Source: Microvirga sp. VF16 (GTDB lineage Bacteria; Pseudomonadota; Alphaproteobacteria; Rhizobiales; Beijerinckiaceae). From it: DNA of 64,000 nucleotides. Where the stretch lies: assembly GCF_016864375.1 (NCBI RefSeq), contig NZ_CP069356.1, positions 1,302,001 through 1,366,000 of the forward strand, read 5' to 3'. The notes beneath the pieces are model-generated. The model was given only the letters and a program-made list of their open reading frames with translations, had not been told where the DNA came from and searched no databases. The position numbers and the translations under genes are program-made. Shown here piece by piece: positions 44,690 through 53,314 of this stretch. Within the stretch, counting starts at the first letter, position 1. Every line of letters begins with the position of its first letter.

Positions 44690-44860
44690 AGGTTGTTAAC
44701 TTAAAATCAACCTTGTCCGGAATGCGACCTAGCTTCGAGGATTATTAGACCATTCTAAGGAACCAAGCTGTCGCTCGTATGTTGATGACCCTCTGGCTCT
44801 CTTCTGCCCCTACGGGCCAGGCCCTAAAGCGTCCTTCTCACGAGGGACGCTTTTTTCTTT
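44690..44860 (+). ncRNA. candidate small RNA ending in a strong terminator
   Basis: A rho-independent terminator (44825-44860) is more than 260 bases from the preceding gene and has no coding region before it. The sequence between about 44690 and the terminator contains short hairpin-like parts (CCCCTACGGG twice, near 44691 and 44809). The 5' end is a guess. Confidence 0.35.
44825..44860 (+). terminator. rho-independent terminator
   Basis: AAAGCGTCC-TTCTCACGA-GGGACGCTTTTTT forms a stable stem followed by a T-run on the plus strand. Confidence 0.8.
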
Positions 44861-45105
44861 GTGTCTCAAGTGATGCTTGGAGTGAGATGGCCGCTCTCCA
44901 GCGAGCCAGGATCTCGACCCGGTTGAGTTCTCGTTTGCCCATCGCGCAGACCAGAGACTTATGGGAGGCCGCCAGAGCGAACCTGGCGGGTTGCTAATTT
45001 CACCTGCGGCATTGCCGCTGGGATTCAGGTCAGCCTTTGCGGCTATACTCGCAGCCGCCATCCGATCTCCGCAGCGGTTCCCGCTCCGCCGCTGCCCGAG
45101 TTGCA

Positions 45106-45258
45106 ATGACGGCTGACGAGAGTGCGTTGGCCGAGTGCATCGCGCGTGGCTCCCTCAGCCGTAACCTCACCGCCTATGCCGGCCGCGGGAGCTCGCGCCG
45201 CAATCGGGCGCGCTCGGCACGGCGGCCTCGACCGCAGCGGTGGTCAGTGGGGTTCTGG
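45106..45258 (+). pseudogene. degenerate small membrane-protein gene
   Basis: MTADESALAECIARGSLSRN begins in one frame; natural-looking continuations PAAGARAAIGR and ALGTAASTAAVVSGVLAG lie in the two other frames and end at a TAG at 45256-45258. Two indels would be needed, so it is probably decayed. Read by eye only. Confidence 0.3.
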
Positions 45259-45320
45259 CAGGCTAGCCGGCGGCCGCTCCGATAGTCGGGGCTGGTGCGA
45301 AGGTGCTTTCCGACCGGATG

Positions 45321-45497
45321 ACGAAGAGCAAGACGCCCCGGCTGGCCGAGCTAATGCGGGCGGGCGGCACGCGCGAGGCGCTAGAGGGACCGGACAATGC
45401 ACTGCAGCGCCTGTCCAAGACGAAACGCGATGCGCTCGCCCGTGCCTTGCTCGCCGGAGAGCTGTCGCTGGCCCCGTACGCAGTAGGCCATGACTAG
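45321..45497 (+). CDS. small hypothetical protein
   Basis: 58 residues: MTKSKTPRLAELMRAGGTRE, then NALQRLSKTKRDALARALLA. It looks protein-like but has no recognised family; a GTG 18 bases upstream is another start. Confidence 0.35.
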   Translation, partial: TKSKTPRLAELMRAGGTREALEGPDNALQRLSKTKRDALARALLAGELSLAPYAVGHD

Positions 45498-46019
45498 GTA
45501 CGATGCCCTATCCGCTTGTTCGGTCGTGAGTTCGACCGAGTTGCGACGGAAAGCAGATGTTCAGAGAATGTCAGCCTCGTCCATTTGAAGACATTCCCGG
45601 TTGGCGCAGGTAGGTGCCGTACCCAAGCTGAAATGCCTCTGTTCGCACAAAGTAGCGCTGCCGATGATGTCACGTGGGCTGGAACCCGGGCTGGCGGCAG
45701 TTGAAGGGACATGCGATGGGCCAAATAATACCGAGCAGCCGCGGTCCCAGCTAAGCACAGTTCTATCCCTAGATCGCATCGAGCGCTGTTAATTTCTGTC
45801 CAGTTCTAACGACGAAGACACACAGCACTTGTTATCAATTAAGAAAGAGCCTATATAATTTTTATCGGATTTTGGCCGGACAATCGGGTCGTTTCGCTTT
45901 TGACACTGTCAGGCGCACGTTCGGACTTTCTTACCATTACATCGACGAATTGAGTTGCGGTCGCGCTCTTGCGCGCCTTTGCTCACGTGCATTTACAGCA
46001 ATCGCGAAAGGCCACCCCT
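45498..46019. other. intergenic region with the cold-shock leader
   Basis: About 520 bases. The last about 160 bases before the cold-shock gene are AT-richer (TATATAATTTTTATC near 45851) and probably include its promoter and a long untranslated leader, a known feature of csp mRNAs. Nothing else recognised. Confidence 0.4.
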
Positions 46020-46229
46020 ATGATTACGGGCACTGTAAAATTCTACAACGACATGAAGGGCTTTGGCTTCATTCAGCCGAACGATGGCAGCAAGGACGTA
46101 TTCGTCCATGCCACAGCCCTCGAACGTGCCGGCATGCGCAACCTCGTTGAAGGCCAGAAGGTTGCCTTTGATACGGCTGAAGACCGCCGATCCGGCAAGA
46201 TCGCCGTTAACAACATCGAGAACGCGTGA
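46020..46229 (+). CDS. cold-shock protein, CspA family
   Basis: 69 residues: MITGTVKFYNDMKGFGFIQP and KDVFVHATALERAG contain the RNP-1 (GFGFI) and RNP-2 (VFVHA) motifs. Binds single-stranded RNA or DNA and acts as an RNA chaperone. A terminator follows. Confidence 0.95.
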   Translation: MITGTVKFYNDMKGFGFIQPNDGSKDVFVHATALERAGMRNLVEGQKVAFDTAEDRRSGKIAVNNIENA

Positions 46230-46271
46230 TCTTGATGATCGGCTCAGACCATAACCTGAGCTTTTAAGCCT

Positions 46272-46305
46272 TGAAGCCGCTCCCGCGTGGGGCGGCTTTT
46301 TCGTT
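46272..46305 (+). terminator. rho-independent terminator after the cold-shock gene
   Basis: AAGCCGCTCCC-GCGT-GGGGCGGCTTTTTC, a stem of about 9 pairs followed by a T-run. Confidence 0.75.
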
Positions 46306-46377
46306 TGTACAGGCGAACGACCAGCAGCGGCTACCCACTCTGCCCTGCGCGATCACAGTTAAGCCCAGGAGGAATGA

Positions 46378-46587
46378 ATGTCCCATAAGTATCAGGTTCA
46401 TCAGTTGGTTCGCATTACCCATCCGCGTATTTCGGATAAGCGTGCAAGTGCAAGCGGCATCTACGAGGTGACGCGTCTCATGCCGGCAGACCAAACGGGT
46501 GAAGTATCATACCGCATCAAATCGTCCGGCTTCGGTGAGCGCGCCGTGCGCGAAAGCGAGATCGCGGCCCAGGTGTCCGTCATTTGA
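46378..46587 (+). CDS. small hypothetical protein
   Basis: 69 residues with AGGAGG before the ATG. KYQVHQLVRITHPRISDKRA, GIYEVTRLMPADQTGEVSYR and IKSSGFGERAVRESEI suggest a small SH3-like beta barrel; the pattern is common in Methylobacteriaceae and Bradyrhizobium. The stop overlaps a possible TTG start of the next gene. Confidence 0.8.
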   Translation: MSHKYQVHQLVRITHPRISDKRASASGIYEVTRLMPADQTGEVSYRIKSSGFGERAVRESEIAAQVSVI

Positions 46588-46877
46588 CCAGCGGCGACGC
46601 CTTCTTTCAAGGATCGCAGATCTACGAACCGGTCGCGCTGCTCCGCCAGGGCGATGAGATCCTGTATGTCGCTCGTGTCGGTATGAAGGCCTCACGGCAG
46701 TTCATGATCCTCACGCCCACGGGCGAGCCCGCCTGGCCGCACGAGCCGCTCGGCAGCCTCTCGGACGTGGGATGGGCGCTTCGGGCACATGCGTGGCATC
46801 TCGTGCCGCCCGAGCCTGTCGGCCAGGATGTCCAGCCGGCCAAGACGCTGGCGCGGCTTCTGGCCGAGAGAGCTTAA
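46584..46877 (+). CDS. small hypothetical protein
   Basis: 97 residues, apparently from a TTG overlapping the preceding stop (TTGA). YEPVALLRQGDEILYVARVG then MKASRQFMILTPTGEPAWPH suggest a small beta protein. Not recognised. Likely co-transcribed with the genes at 46378 and 46903. Confidence 0.6.
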   Translation: MTSGDAFFQGSQIYEPVALLRQGDEILYVARVGMKASRQFMILTPTGEPAWPHEPLGSLSDVGWALRAHAWHLVPPEPVGQDVQPAKTLARLLAERA

Positions 46878-46902
46878 GCGACAAAGCAGAGGGGAACCCG
46901 CC

Positions 46903-47208
46903 ATGGTTGATCAACCAATCAATCTCGACGCCCATCGCGGTATGGCAGCCCAGAAGGCCACTGACCTCCGACGGCTGCGGTCCGAGGTCGAAGCCGACCA
47001 GGAAGCGCTGCGCACGAGACAGGCGGAACTCGAAGACCTTCTGGCGGCTGCACCGGCTACCGATTGGCCGGAGGCGGTCGAGAAGGCACGCTATCTACTC
47101 GGCCTCCTGGCGCAGAGCCTGAATGCAAGCGATCTGCGCCGCCGCAAGCTGATCGACCGCGTAATGGCTGACTTCGATCATCTGCTCGACCTTTCGACCC
47201 ACGACTGA
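46903..47208 (+). CDS. coiled-coil hypothetical protein
   Basis: 101 residues from ATG 46903 (AGAGGGG site). ATDLRRLRSEVEADQEALRT and RQAELEDLLAAAPATDWPEA form a coiled coil, followed by a helical KARYLLGLLAQSLNASDLRR. No family recognised. Third gene of a small-protein operon behind the cold-shock gene. Confidence 0.75.
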   Translation: MVDQPINLDAHRGMAAQKATDLRRLRSEVEADQEALRTRQAELEDLLAAAPATDWPEAVEKARYLLGLLAQSLNASDLRRRKLIDRVMADFDHLLDLSTHD

Positions 47209-47300
47209 GACGATTTCACCTACCGGAGGTTGGAGCACAAGGAATTGGACCGTGAGCCGAAGCCGAACCTCAAGCCGTTCGAAGGGTCCATAGGATTAAG

Positions 47301-48953
47301 CTATTTGGCCCGTGACTGCTTGCGCAGCTTCTGCGATGCCTTGCGAAGCACGCGTGACAGGGCCTCAACGGAATAGGGCTTCTGCAACAGCTCGAACCCG
47401 TGACCCCCCTCAGCGAGCACGTGGCTGTACCCGCTCGTCAGCACCAGCGGCAGATCGGGATAGAGCCGTTGCACCTGGCGCGCCAACTCCACTCCGTTCA
47501 TGCCCGGCATCACCACGTCCGAGAACACGATGTCATGGGCGCCTGGAGATGTCGCCAGCTCGTCGAGCGCCGCTTGTGCATTCTCGACCCACGTCGTGCG
47601 GTAGCCCAACTCGGCCAGCGTATGCGTCACGAAGGTGCCGACGTCGCGGTTGTCCTCGACCACCAGCACGCAGGTGCCGTGCCCATCTTCAGTGGTCTCC
47701 ACCTCTGGAGCCGCCACTCCGAGAGGGGCTATGACACGGGGCAGGTACAGCGTGAATGTGGTGCCCTGGCCGATCTCGCTCTCGACAATCACCTGTCCAC
47801 CTGACTGCTTGACGAACCCGAACACCTGGGACAATCCGAGGCCCGTGCCCTGGCCAACGCCCTTTGTGGTGAAAAACGGCTCAAAGATCTGATCAATCTG
47901 ATCGGCAGGGATGCCTGAGCCAGTGTCGGCAATTGAAATCGCCACGTAAGGGGCCTTGACCGCCGCGTGTCTCCGGACGGCGGGCATTCTTTCGGCCGGC
48001 CACACAGTGATCGTGATCTGGCCCTCACTGTCCATCGCGTCACGCGCGTTGACCACGATGTTGATCAGCGCTGTGTCGAACTGACTCGGATCGGCACTGA
48101 TGAAACATGGCTCGTCGGGCAAGTATGTGATGATCTGGATCCGTGCCCCGGTCAGCGTGCCGACCATGTCGCCGAGCATCCGAACGGCCTGCCCCACATC
48201 GAACGTCTCAGGCTTGAGGGCTTGGCGCCGGGCAAAGGCGAGAAGCTGACTCGTGAGCTTGGCGGCCCGATCCACGGTATCGGAGATCGCGGCGACATAG
48301 CGGGCCCGCCGCTCCTCGGACAGGTTCGGTCTCTTGAGGAGATCGGTCGACGATTTGATGACGGTGAGCAGGTTGTTGAAGTCGTGCGCCACGCCCCCCG
48401 TGAGCTGGCCCACGGCCTCCATCTTCTGCGATTGGCGCATCGCCGCCTCGGCTTTCAAGCGCTCGGCAACCTCGTGCGTCACCCTCTCCTCCAGGGTCTC
48501 GTTCAGGCGCTTGAGTTCCTCGACGGCCTGCTCGGCCTTTTGGCGCGCGAGAAGCAACTCTCGCTCGTACTGTCGCCGGTCGGTGGCATTGAAGAGGGTG
48601 ATGCGGTTGACGACAGGGTTCCCACCGGTATCCCGCTTCTGGACAGCATTGGCGAGAACCGGCAAGGAACGCCCATCAGCGCAGATCAGATCAAAGGCGA
48701 TCTCATTCACAAAGCCCTGCATCCGCAGGAGCGGCGCGAAATGAGTGTCGTAGTAGATCCTGCCGCCCATGCTCAGAAGGTCCTGAACGCATTTATGGTC
48801 GACAAGGTCCTGCCGCTCCATACCGATCCAGGTGAGGAACGTCTGGTTGGCTCGTATGATGGTGCCATCTGGCAGGGTCAAGAGATAGCCGCAGGGGGCG
48901 CTCTCGTAGAGTTCCTCCGGGGTTTCGATGATCGCCTTAGGGTCGATGCTCAC
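47301..48953 (-). CDS. PAS-domain hybrid histidine kinase
   Basis: 550 residues from a GTG overlapping the preceding stop (GTGA). Order: PAS (about 10-130, ESAPCGYLLTLPDGTIIRAN), a coiled coil (about 140-175), HisKA with the phosphorylated His in GGVAHDFNNLLTVIKSS, HATPase (ADTGSGIPADQIDQIFEPFF and GTGLGLSQVFGFV) and a C-terminal receiver (VLVVEDNRDVGTFVTHTLAE, VFSDVVMPGMNGVEL). No transmembrane part, so a cytosolic sensor. Coupled to the RsbQ-like hydrolase in front of it, which may make or deliver the PAS ligand. Confidence 0.94.
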   Translation of the reverse strand: MSIDPKAIIETPEELYESAPCGYLLTLPDGTIIRANQTFLTWIGMERQDLVDHKCVQDLLSMGGRIYYDTHFAPLLRMQGFVNEIAFDLICADGRSLPVLANAVQKRDTGGNPVVNRITLFNATDRRQYERELLLARQKAEQAVEELKRLNETLEERVTHEVAERLKAEAAMRQSQKMEAVGQLTGGVAHDFNNLLTVIKSSTDLLKRPNLSEERRARYVAAISDTVDRAAKLTSQLLAFARRQALKPETFDVGQAVRMLGDMVGTLTGARIQIITYLPDEPCFISADPSQFDTALINIVVNARDAMDSEGQITITVWPAERMPAVRRHAAVKAPYVAISIADTGSGIPADQIDQIFEPFFTTKGVGQGTGLGLSQVFGFVKQSGGQVIVESEIGQGTTFTLYLPRVIAPLGVAAPEVETTEDGHGTCVLVVEDNRDVGTFVTHTLAELGYRTTWVENAQAALDELATSPGAHDIVFSDVVMPGMNGVELARQVQRLYPDLPLVLTSGYSHVLAEGGHGFELLQKPYSVEALSRVLRKASQKLRKQSRAK

Positions 48954-49780
48954 TCTGCCGCCGACTTGTTGAGAGCTGAACTGCGCAGAAAGGCTTCGAT
49001 GGCGGCAATCGTCTCCTCAGGTGCACTCAAGTTCGGGCAGTGTCCGGTCGCCTTCATCAGGACAAACTCACTGCCCGGAAGGTTCTGATGCACGTAGCGC
49101 CCGACCGCTTCGGGGGCAATCACGTCCTGCGAGCACTGAAGGATGAGTGTCTTCGTCCTGACCTTCGGCAGGTCGGCCCGATTATCCGACAGGAACGTCA
49201 CGCGGGCGAAATGCTTCGCGATCTCCGGGTTCGTGCGGCAGAAGCTGTTGGTGAGTTCCTCGGCGAGTTCGGGACGAGCAGGGTTGCCCATGATCGCAGG
49301 GGCCATCGTGCTCGACCAGCCGAGATGGTTGCTGTCGAGGGAGTTGAGCAGGCTTTCGATGTCCTCCTGCTTGAAGCCGCCGACGTAGTCGCCATCGTCG
49401 ATGTAGCGCGGCGAAGGTCCAATCAGCACCAATCGCTCGAACCGCTCCGGCTCCCGAATGGCGGCGAGAACCCCGATCATGGCACTGACGGAATGGCCGA
49501 CGAAGATCACGTTCGTCAGGTTCAGCTCCTGGCAGATCGTCAGCACATCGTCGGCGTAGCCGTCGAGCGAGCTGTACTTCCTCTGGTCGAAGGCAGCGGC
49601 ATCGGAATGACCATGCCCAACATGATCGAACAGGATGATCTTGTAACGGTCCTCGAAGGCAGGGGTGATGAAGCGCCACATGTTCTGATCGCAACCGAAG
49701 CCATGGGCAAAGAGCATGGGCTGCTCACCATGGCCGAGAACCGTAACATTGTGTCGAGTCAGAACGGCAGACACAGGCAC
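48950..49780 (-). CDS. RsbQ-like alpha/beta hydrolase
   Basis: 276 residues from GTG 49780, matching the usual about 270 of this family; an ATG at 49876 would add 32 residues without a good binding site. LFAHGFGCDQNMWRFITPAF is the RsbQ-type oxyanion region, FVGHSVSAMIGVLAA the Ser nucleophile, CSQDVIAPEAVG the Asp, and ATGHCPNLSAPEE the His. RsbQ is related to plant karrikin/strigolactone receptors and in Bacillus works with the PAS phosphatase RsbP. Here the partner is a PAS histidine kinase. Confidence 0.88.
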   Translation of the reverse strand: MPVSAVLTRHNVTVLGHGEQPMLFAHGFGCDQNMWRFITPAFEDRYKIILFDHVGHGHSDAAAFDQRKYSSLDGYADDVLTICQELNLTNVIFVGHSVSAMIGVLAAIREPERFERLVLIGPSPRYIDDGDYVGGFKQEDIESLLNSLDSNHLGWSSTMAPAIMGNPARPELAEELTNSFCRTNPEIAKHFARVTFLSDNRADLPKVRTKTLILQCSQDVIAPEAVGRYVHQNLPGSEFVLMKATGHCPNLSAPEETIAAIEAFLRSSALNKSAAE

Positions 49781-50225
49781 TCCATGCAATTCCAAAGACC
49801 GGTCTGTAAGATTGTTTGTCAGGCTACCGGCCTCCAGCTTTGCGCTTAAGGCGGCCAACCTAGGTGTGCTAATCATGTTTCAACATACGGGATAATACGT
49901 CAGTCACTCGGCATCAAGCGATACTCTCACGGCCCTTCGAGCCCGTGTTCAAGACTCAAGATAGCCCACGAAGGTCCAGATCAGGACAACTTCCGAGACG
50001 TGACAAGAGCAACATTTGGCGTTCGGCCGTAGCACCCAGGGCCTCAAAGCTCCGCAGATGGCTCCGAGGAGGGGGATGGCCGGAAAGCAGGTGCCACACG
50101 TGTCTGTGAGGCACGCCGAAACGGAACCATCTCCGCAGCGTTGTCCACCATCGCCGGTATGAGTGATCAGGGCACCGGTGACTGAGAGATGCGTGCGCTC
50201 CCGCCTGTAGCAGAGGGAGCATCTG
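49781..50225. other. intergenic region
   Basis: About 440 bases between divergent genes, with the probable promoter of the hydrolase-kinase operon. No gene, hairpin or repeat stood out. Confidence 0.35.
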
Positions 50226-50474
50226 ATGGACCGCTTCTATTTCGACATCAACGACGGGGAACGCTTGACCCGCGACGAAGTGGGGAACCTGTGCCAGAGC
50301 CGCAAAGCGATGCGCGATGCGGCCATCAAGGTACTGCCGGACATTGCCCGGGATGAACTGCCCGATGGCGACCGGCGGGATTTCACCGTGAAGGTCAGAG
50401 ACGAGGGCGGGCACTACCTGTTCCAGGCGACGCTTTCGCTTGCGGCGGAGTGGCTCGATCATCAGGATGAGTAA
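50226..50474 (+). CDS. DUF6894 family small protein
   Basis: 82 residues with a GGGAG site: MDRFYFDINDGERLTRDEVG, then AMRDAAIKVLPDIARDELPD and GDRRDFTVKVRDEGGHYLFQ. A typical family member with the conserved LPDGDRR turn. The next gene starts inside its end (ATG at 50467), so they are coupled. Confidence 0.87.
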   Translation: MDRFYFDINDGERLTRDEVGNLCQSRKAMRDAAIKVLPDIARDELPDGDRRDFTVKVRDEGGHYLFQATLSLAAEWLDHQDE

Positions 50475-50655
50475 GACGAAGGCTGATCGCCATGCTCGGT
50501 CGGGAAGCCTCGGTAGTCATCGGCGCTCTGTCGATCTCTCGCTTAAGCTGGCGAGGGAGACGGTCGAGGAGACCAAACGCGTGATCGAGGCATCTCGCAA
50601 GCTGCTGGATCGGTCGATCTCTCCGCATCCTCCGAAACGTCGGGATCGGGAATGA
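50467..50655 (+). CDS. small basic hypothetical protein
   Basis: 62 residues; overlaps the DUF6894 stop by 8 bases. SVDLSLKLARETVEETKRVI and EASRKLLDRSISPHPPKRRD are helical and charged. Similar short tails occur in Methylobacteriaceae next to DUF6894 genes; function unknown. Confidence 0.65.
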   Translation: MSKTKADRHARSGSLGSHRRSVDLSLKLARETVEETKRVIEASRKLLDRSISPHPPKRRDRE

Positions 50656-50667
50656 AGGGACTGCATC

Positions 50668-50880
50668 ACGGACGTCGTCGACGATCCGCTCATCAGGCGC
50701 GCTGAGGTCGTTTGGCTGGAAACCGTGCAACTTCGCGAGGCACATCAGCGGTTCCGGGCGCAGGTCAAACGGCAGATCACACGGATGAAGGAGATTGACG
50801 CGGAGCTCGACCCACTGTTGCCGCACCCACTGTGGGAGCTTGGAATAATGAGAGCGATCCTCACGCGGGAGGAAGCGTAA
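50668..50880 (+). CDS. small hypothetical protein with no standard start codon
   Basis: The frame encodes VVDDPLIRRAEVVWLETVQL, REAHQRFRAQVKRQITRMKE and IDAELDPLLPHPLWELGIMR before a TAA, clearly protein-like. It lacks an ATG at the expected position: GAAGGGA is followed 8 bases later by ACG (50668), with ATC before it. The first usable GTG is far inside. The ancestral ATG may have mutated, or an unusual start is used. Confidence 0.45.
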   Translation, partial: TDVVDDPLIRRAEVVWLETVQLREAHQRFRAQVKRQITRMKEIDAELDPLLPHPLWELGIMRAILTREEA

Positions 50881-50971
50881 TTCCACCTACGCCGGACGCC
50901 TGCCAGAACAAGGCGTGTAGCCCGTCAGCTCGGCCCTGAGGGCGTCGCTCACCTGGGTCTCGGCGAGGGTC

Positions 50972-51187
50972 TCAGAGCGCTGTGACATGGATGAGCTGAT
51001 CGCCCTCGCCCGTCACTGCCACGGTCCAGCAGCAGGCCACCTTGCTTTCATGCAGCAGGCCGCCGTGGAGTTCCGCCGCGACCTTGTCGGCTGCCCCTTG
51101 GGCGGTCGTCGGGTCGGGCAGATCCACGCCTTCCTCGTCCCAGACAAACCGATCCTTGGAGCGCAGGTGAAAGTCATAGCGGGGCAT
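50972..51187 (-). CDS. DUF6894-like small protein
   Basis: 71 residues from ATG 51187 (AGGGGA site): MPRYDFHLRSKDRFVWDEEG, VDLPDPTTAQGAADKVAAEL and WTVAVTGEGDQLIHVTAL. It follows the family layout with a D-x-x-G turn and LPD, but the C-terminal part is shorter. Confidence 0.75.
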   Translation of the reverse strand: MPRYDFHLRSKDRFVWDEEGVDLPDPTTAQGAADKVAAELHGGLLHESKVACCWTVAVTGEGDQLIHVTAL

Positions 51188-51486
51188 CGGCTTCCCCTGG
51201 GGTTCATCGAGCGGAGCGACGGGCGGTTGGAGGCTAAAACCGCGAGAGGTCATCCCTTGTTCGATGAAGAGGCGAGGTTTCGAGCGGAAAGGGAACTGTG
51301 CCTCCAGCGCTATGCGATGACCCCAATCACGTGGCCGACATGGAACGGGCCCTGTCGCGGGGCGACGGGCCCGTGGTGACCCCCAGGTCACACGTCACTG
51401 ACGGTGTTCCGGATGATCCGGCCAAACGGCTCAAATTGTAGAGCCGGGACATAAGCCTCTGCCGCACGAAGAAGGGAGAGGCGATT

Positions 51487-52813
51487 GTGTGCGTCAAGTT
51501 CTGCAAAGCAGGGCGGCTCAGCAGGCTGGCTAAGCGGCTTCGCGAAGAGCGATTTTCTTGTGCTCCTTCAGGTCCTCCATGTTGAGGTAGCGGTGCGCCT
51601 CGAGCCAGTTCTCATGCGTCTCCACCGCCAGCGCCCGCACCAGTCGGCAGCATGACGCCGCATTGGGAAAGATCCGCACCACGTAAGTGCGCCGGCGGAT
51701 TTCCTCGTTGAGGCGTTCGAGCATGTTGGTGCTCTTGAGATGTTTGTGGTGCTGGCGCGGCAAGCGGTAGAAGGTCAGCGTCTCCTCAATCGTCTCCTCG
51801 GCCCAGGCCACCAGACGCGGGTAGCGCGCCTCCCATTTGGCAATCCAGCTCGCCAGATCGCGCCGGGCCTCCTCAACCGAGCGGCGGTCGTACAGCCAGC
51901 GCAGCTCCTGCAGGCAGTCATCATCGGCCTTGCGCGGCAGGTGATCGAGAGCATTGCGCAAGAAGTGCACATAGCAGCGCTGATAGACGGCCTCTGACAG
52001 CACCTCGCGGATCGCCGCCCGCAGTCCGGCATGGTCGTCGGCCACCACCAGTTCAACGCCTGAGAGACCGCGCTCACGTAGGCCCAGCAGAAACGTCCGC
52101 CACGAGGATTGGCTTTCCCGGTTGGCCATTTCCACGCCCAGGATCTGGCGCCGCCCGTCCCAGTCGATGCCCACCGCAATCAGCACCGCTTGCGAGGCGA
52201 CGATGCCGCCCTCGCGCACCTTCTCATAACGGGCATCCAGGATCAGGTATGGGAACGCCTCCTCGAGCCGGCGCGCGGCGAACTGGGCCAGGCTGTCGTC
52301 GAGGCGCTTGTTGATGGCCGAGATCGCCGAAGCCGAGAAGCTGTGGCCGCACAGTTCCTCGGTGATCGCCTTGACCTTGCGGGTGGACACACCCTGCACG
52401 TACATCTCGGCCAGGGTGGCGACGAGCGCCTGCTCGGAGCGCTGATAGCGCTCGAACAGCTCGGTCGAGAAGCGCCCGTCCCGATCCTGCGGCACGCGCA
52501 GCTCGAGCTTACCCACGCGGGTAACCAGGGTGCGGCTGTAATAGCCCGAGCGGTAGCCCAGGCGGGCGGCCGTGCGCTCGCCCTTCTCGGCCTGGAGGGC
52601 GTCGGTCATCTCGGCTTCGAGCAGCTCCTGCATGACGGCGCACACGATCTCGCGCAGCCCGTCCGGGCTGTGGCTCAGAAGGTCCTTGATGGCGGCAGCG
52701 GCAGGTTTATCCTTCGCATTGGTCATGGTGGGGCTCCTCTCGGAGGGTGACTTGGACATCACCATCCTGCCATGACCGCCCCGTTCAGGCGATTTGCAGA
52801 ACCTTCACCACAC
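51487..52813 (-). mobile_element. IS256-type insertion sequence
   Basis: 1327 bases with inverted ends: GTGTGCGTCAAGTTCTGCAAA (51487-51507) against the complement of TTTGCAGAACCTTCACCACAC (52793-52813), 16 of 21 matching. One transposase gene inside. No clear target duplication flanks it, so it may be old or have recombined. Confidence 0.75.
51530..52726 (-). CDS. IS256 family transposase
   Basis: 398 residues from ATG 52726 (GAGGAG site). A mutator-type DDE enzyme: LELRVPQDRDGRFSTELFER, YLILDARYEKVREGGIVASQ with the first Asp, LVVADDHAGLRAAIREVLSE with the second, QRCYVHFLRNALDHLP, and STNMLERLNEEIRRRTYVVR with the final Glu. Complete. Confidence 0.96.
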   Translation of the reverse strand: MTNAKDKPAAAAIKDLLSHSPDGLREIVCAVMQELLEAEMTDALQAEKGERTAARLGYRSGYYSRTLVTRVGKLELRVPQDRDGRFSTELFERYQRSEQALVATLAEMYVQGVSTRKVKAITEELCGHSFSASAISAINKRLDDSLAQFAARRLEEAFPYLILDARYEKVREGGIVASQAVLIAVGIDWDGRRQILGVEMANRESQSSWRTFLLGLRERGLSGVELVVADDHAGLRAAIREVLSEAVYQRCYVHFLRNALDHLPRKADDDCLQELRWLYDRRSVEEARRDLASWIAKWEARYPRLVAWAEETIEETLTFYRLPRQHHKHLKSTNMLERLNEEIRRRTYVVRIFPNAASCCRLVRALAVETHENWLEAHRYLNMEDLKEHKKIALREAA

Positions 52814-53265
52814 TACTGGAGAGGGGCCGTCTCAGCCCAGGCGGAATGTCGATCTCAGCCTCCCTTTCAGCCGAACCGCGGCGGGCGCACGGTCCCAACG
52901 GGTATGTGAGCGAGGCTGCTTGAGGAACCCACGGTGAAAGCCACCTGCTCCACCTGCCAGCATGCCCCCGGCCTATCGGGGCTGCTCTAACCCATTTGAA
53001 ACAGAGCCGCAGAAACTGCGAGCCAACCAAGGAAAAGTCCGCATCGGGTCAATCTGAGTCATTCAGCGCGACCGTAACAAGGTCCGCCCTCTGGCTGCTT
53101 CCTGACGTTGACCGATTCTGGCAGTAAGGTTCGGCCTGCGGGTGAACCGATGCGATAGCAGAGGAAAAGCTCCCTCAGTTGAGCTTGCTTCCCATACGCT
53201 TCCCAATCCGGTTTTCTGGGAAGCAGGACCAAACCCAATCAGCAGCTAAGTGCTTGATATAGTTT
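52814..53265. other. intergenic region next to the tRNA fragment
   Basis: About 450 bases without a gene. CTTCCCAATCCGG..TTCTGGGAAG (about 53199-53225) is a small inverted repeat. Composition is mixed; an integration boundary may fall here. Confidence 0.35.
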
Positions 53266-53314
53266 GGTGAGCGCGCTGGGACTCGAACCCAGGACCCTCT
53301 GATTAAAAGTCAGA
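53266..53314 (-). tRNA. tRNA-Lys(TTT) 3' half only (likely attachment-site scar)
   Basis: Read on the minus strand: anticodon stem-loop TCTGA-CTTTTAA-TCAGA with anticodon TTT, variable bases, T-arm CTGGG-TTCGAGT-CCCAG, then the 3' acceptor strand CGCGCTC-A-CCA. The D-arm and the 5' acceptor strand are missing: upstream sequence neither pairs with the acceptor nor has a GGTAGAGC-like D-loop. This is not a functional tRNA. Confidence 0.8.

Noticed and set aside
47967..49088. 373-residue plus-strand frame opposite the histidine kinase
   Set aside because: Shadow of a gene with complete HisKA, HATPase and receiver motifs.
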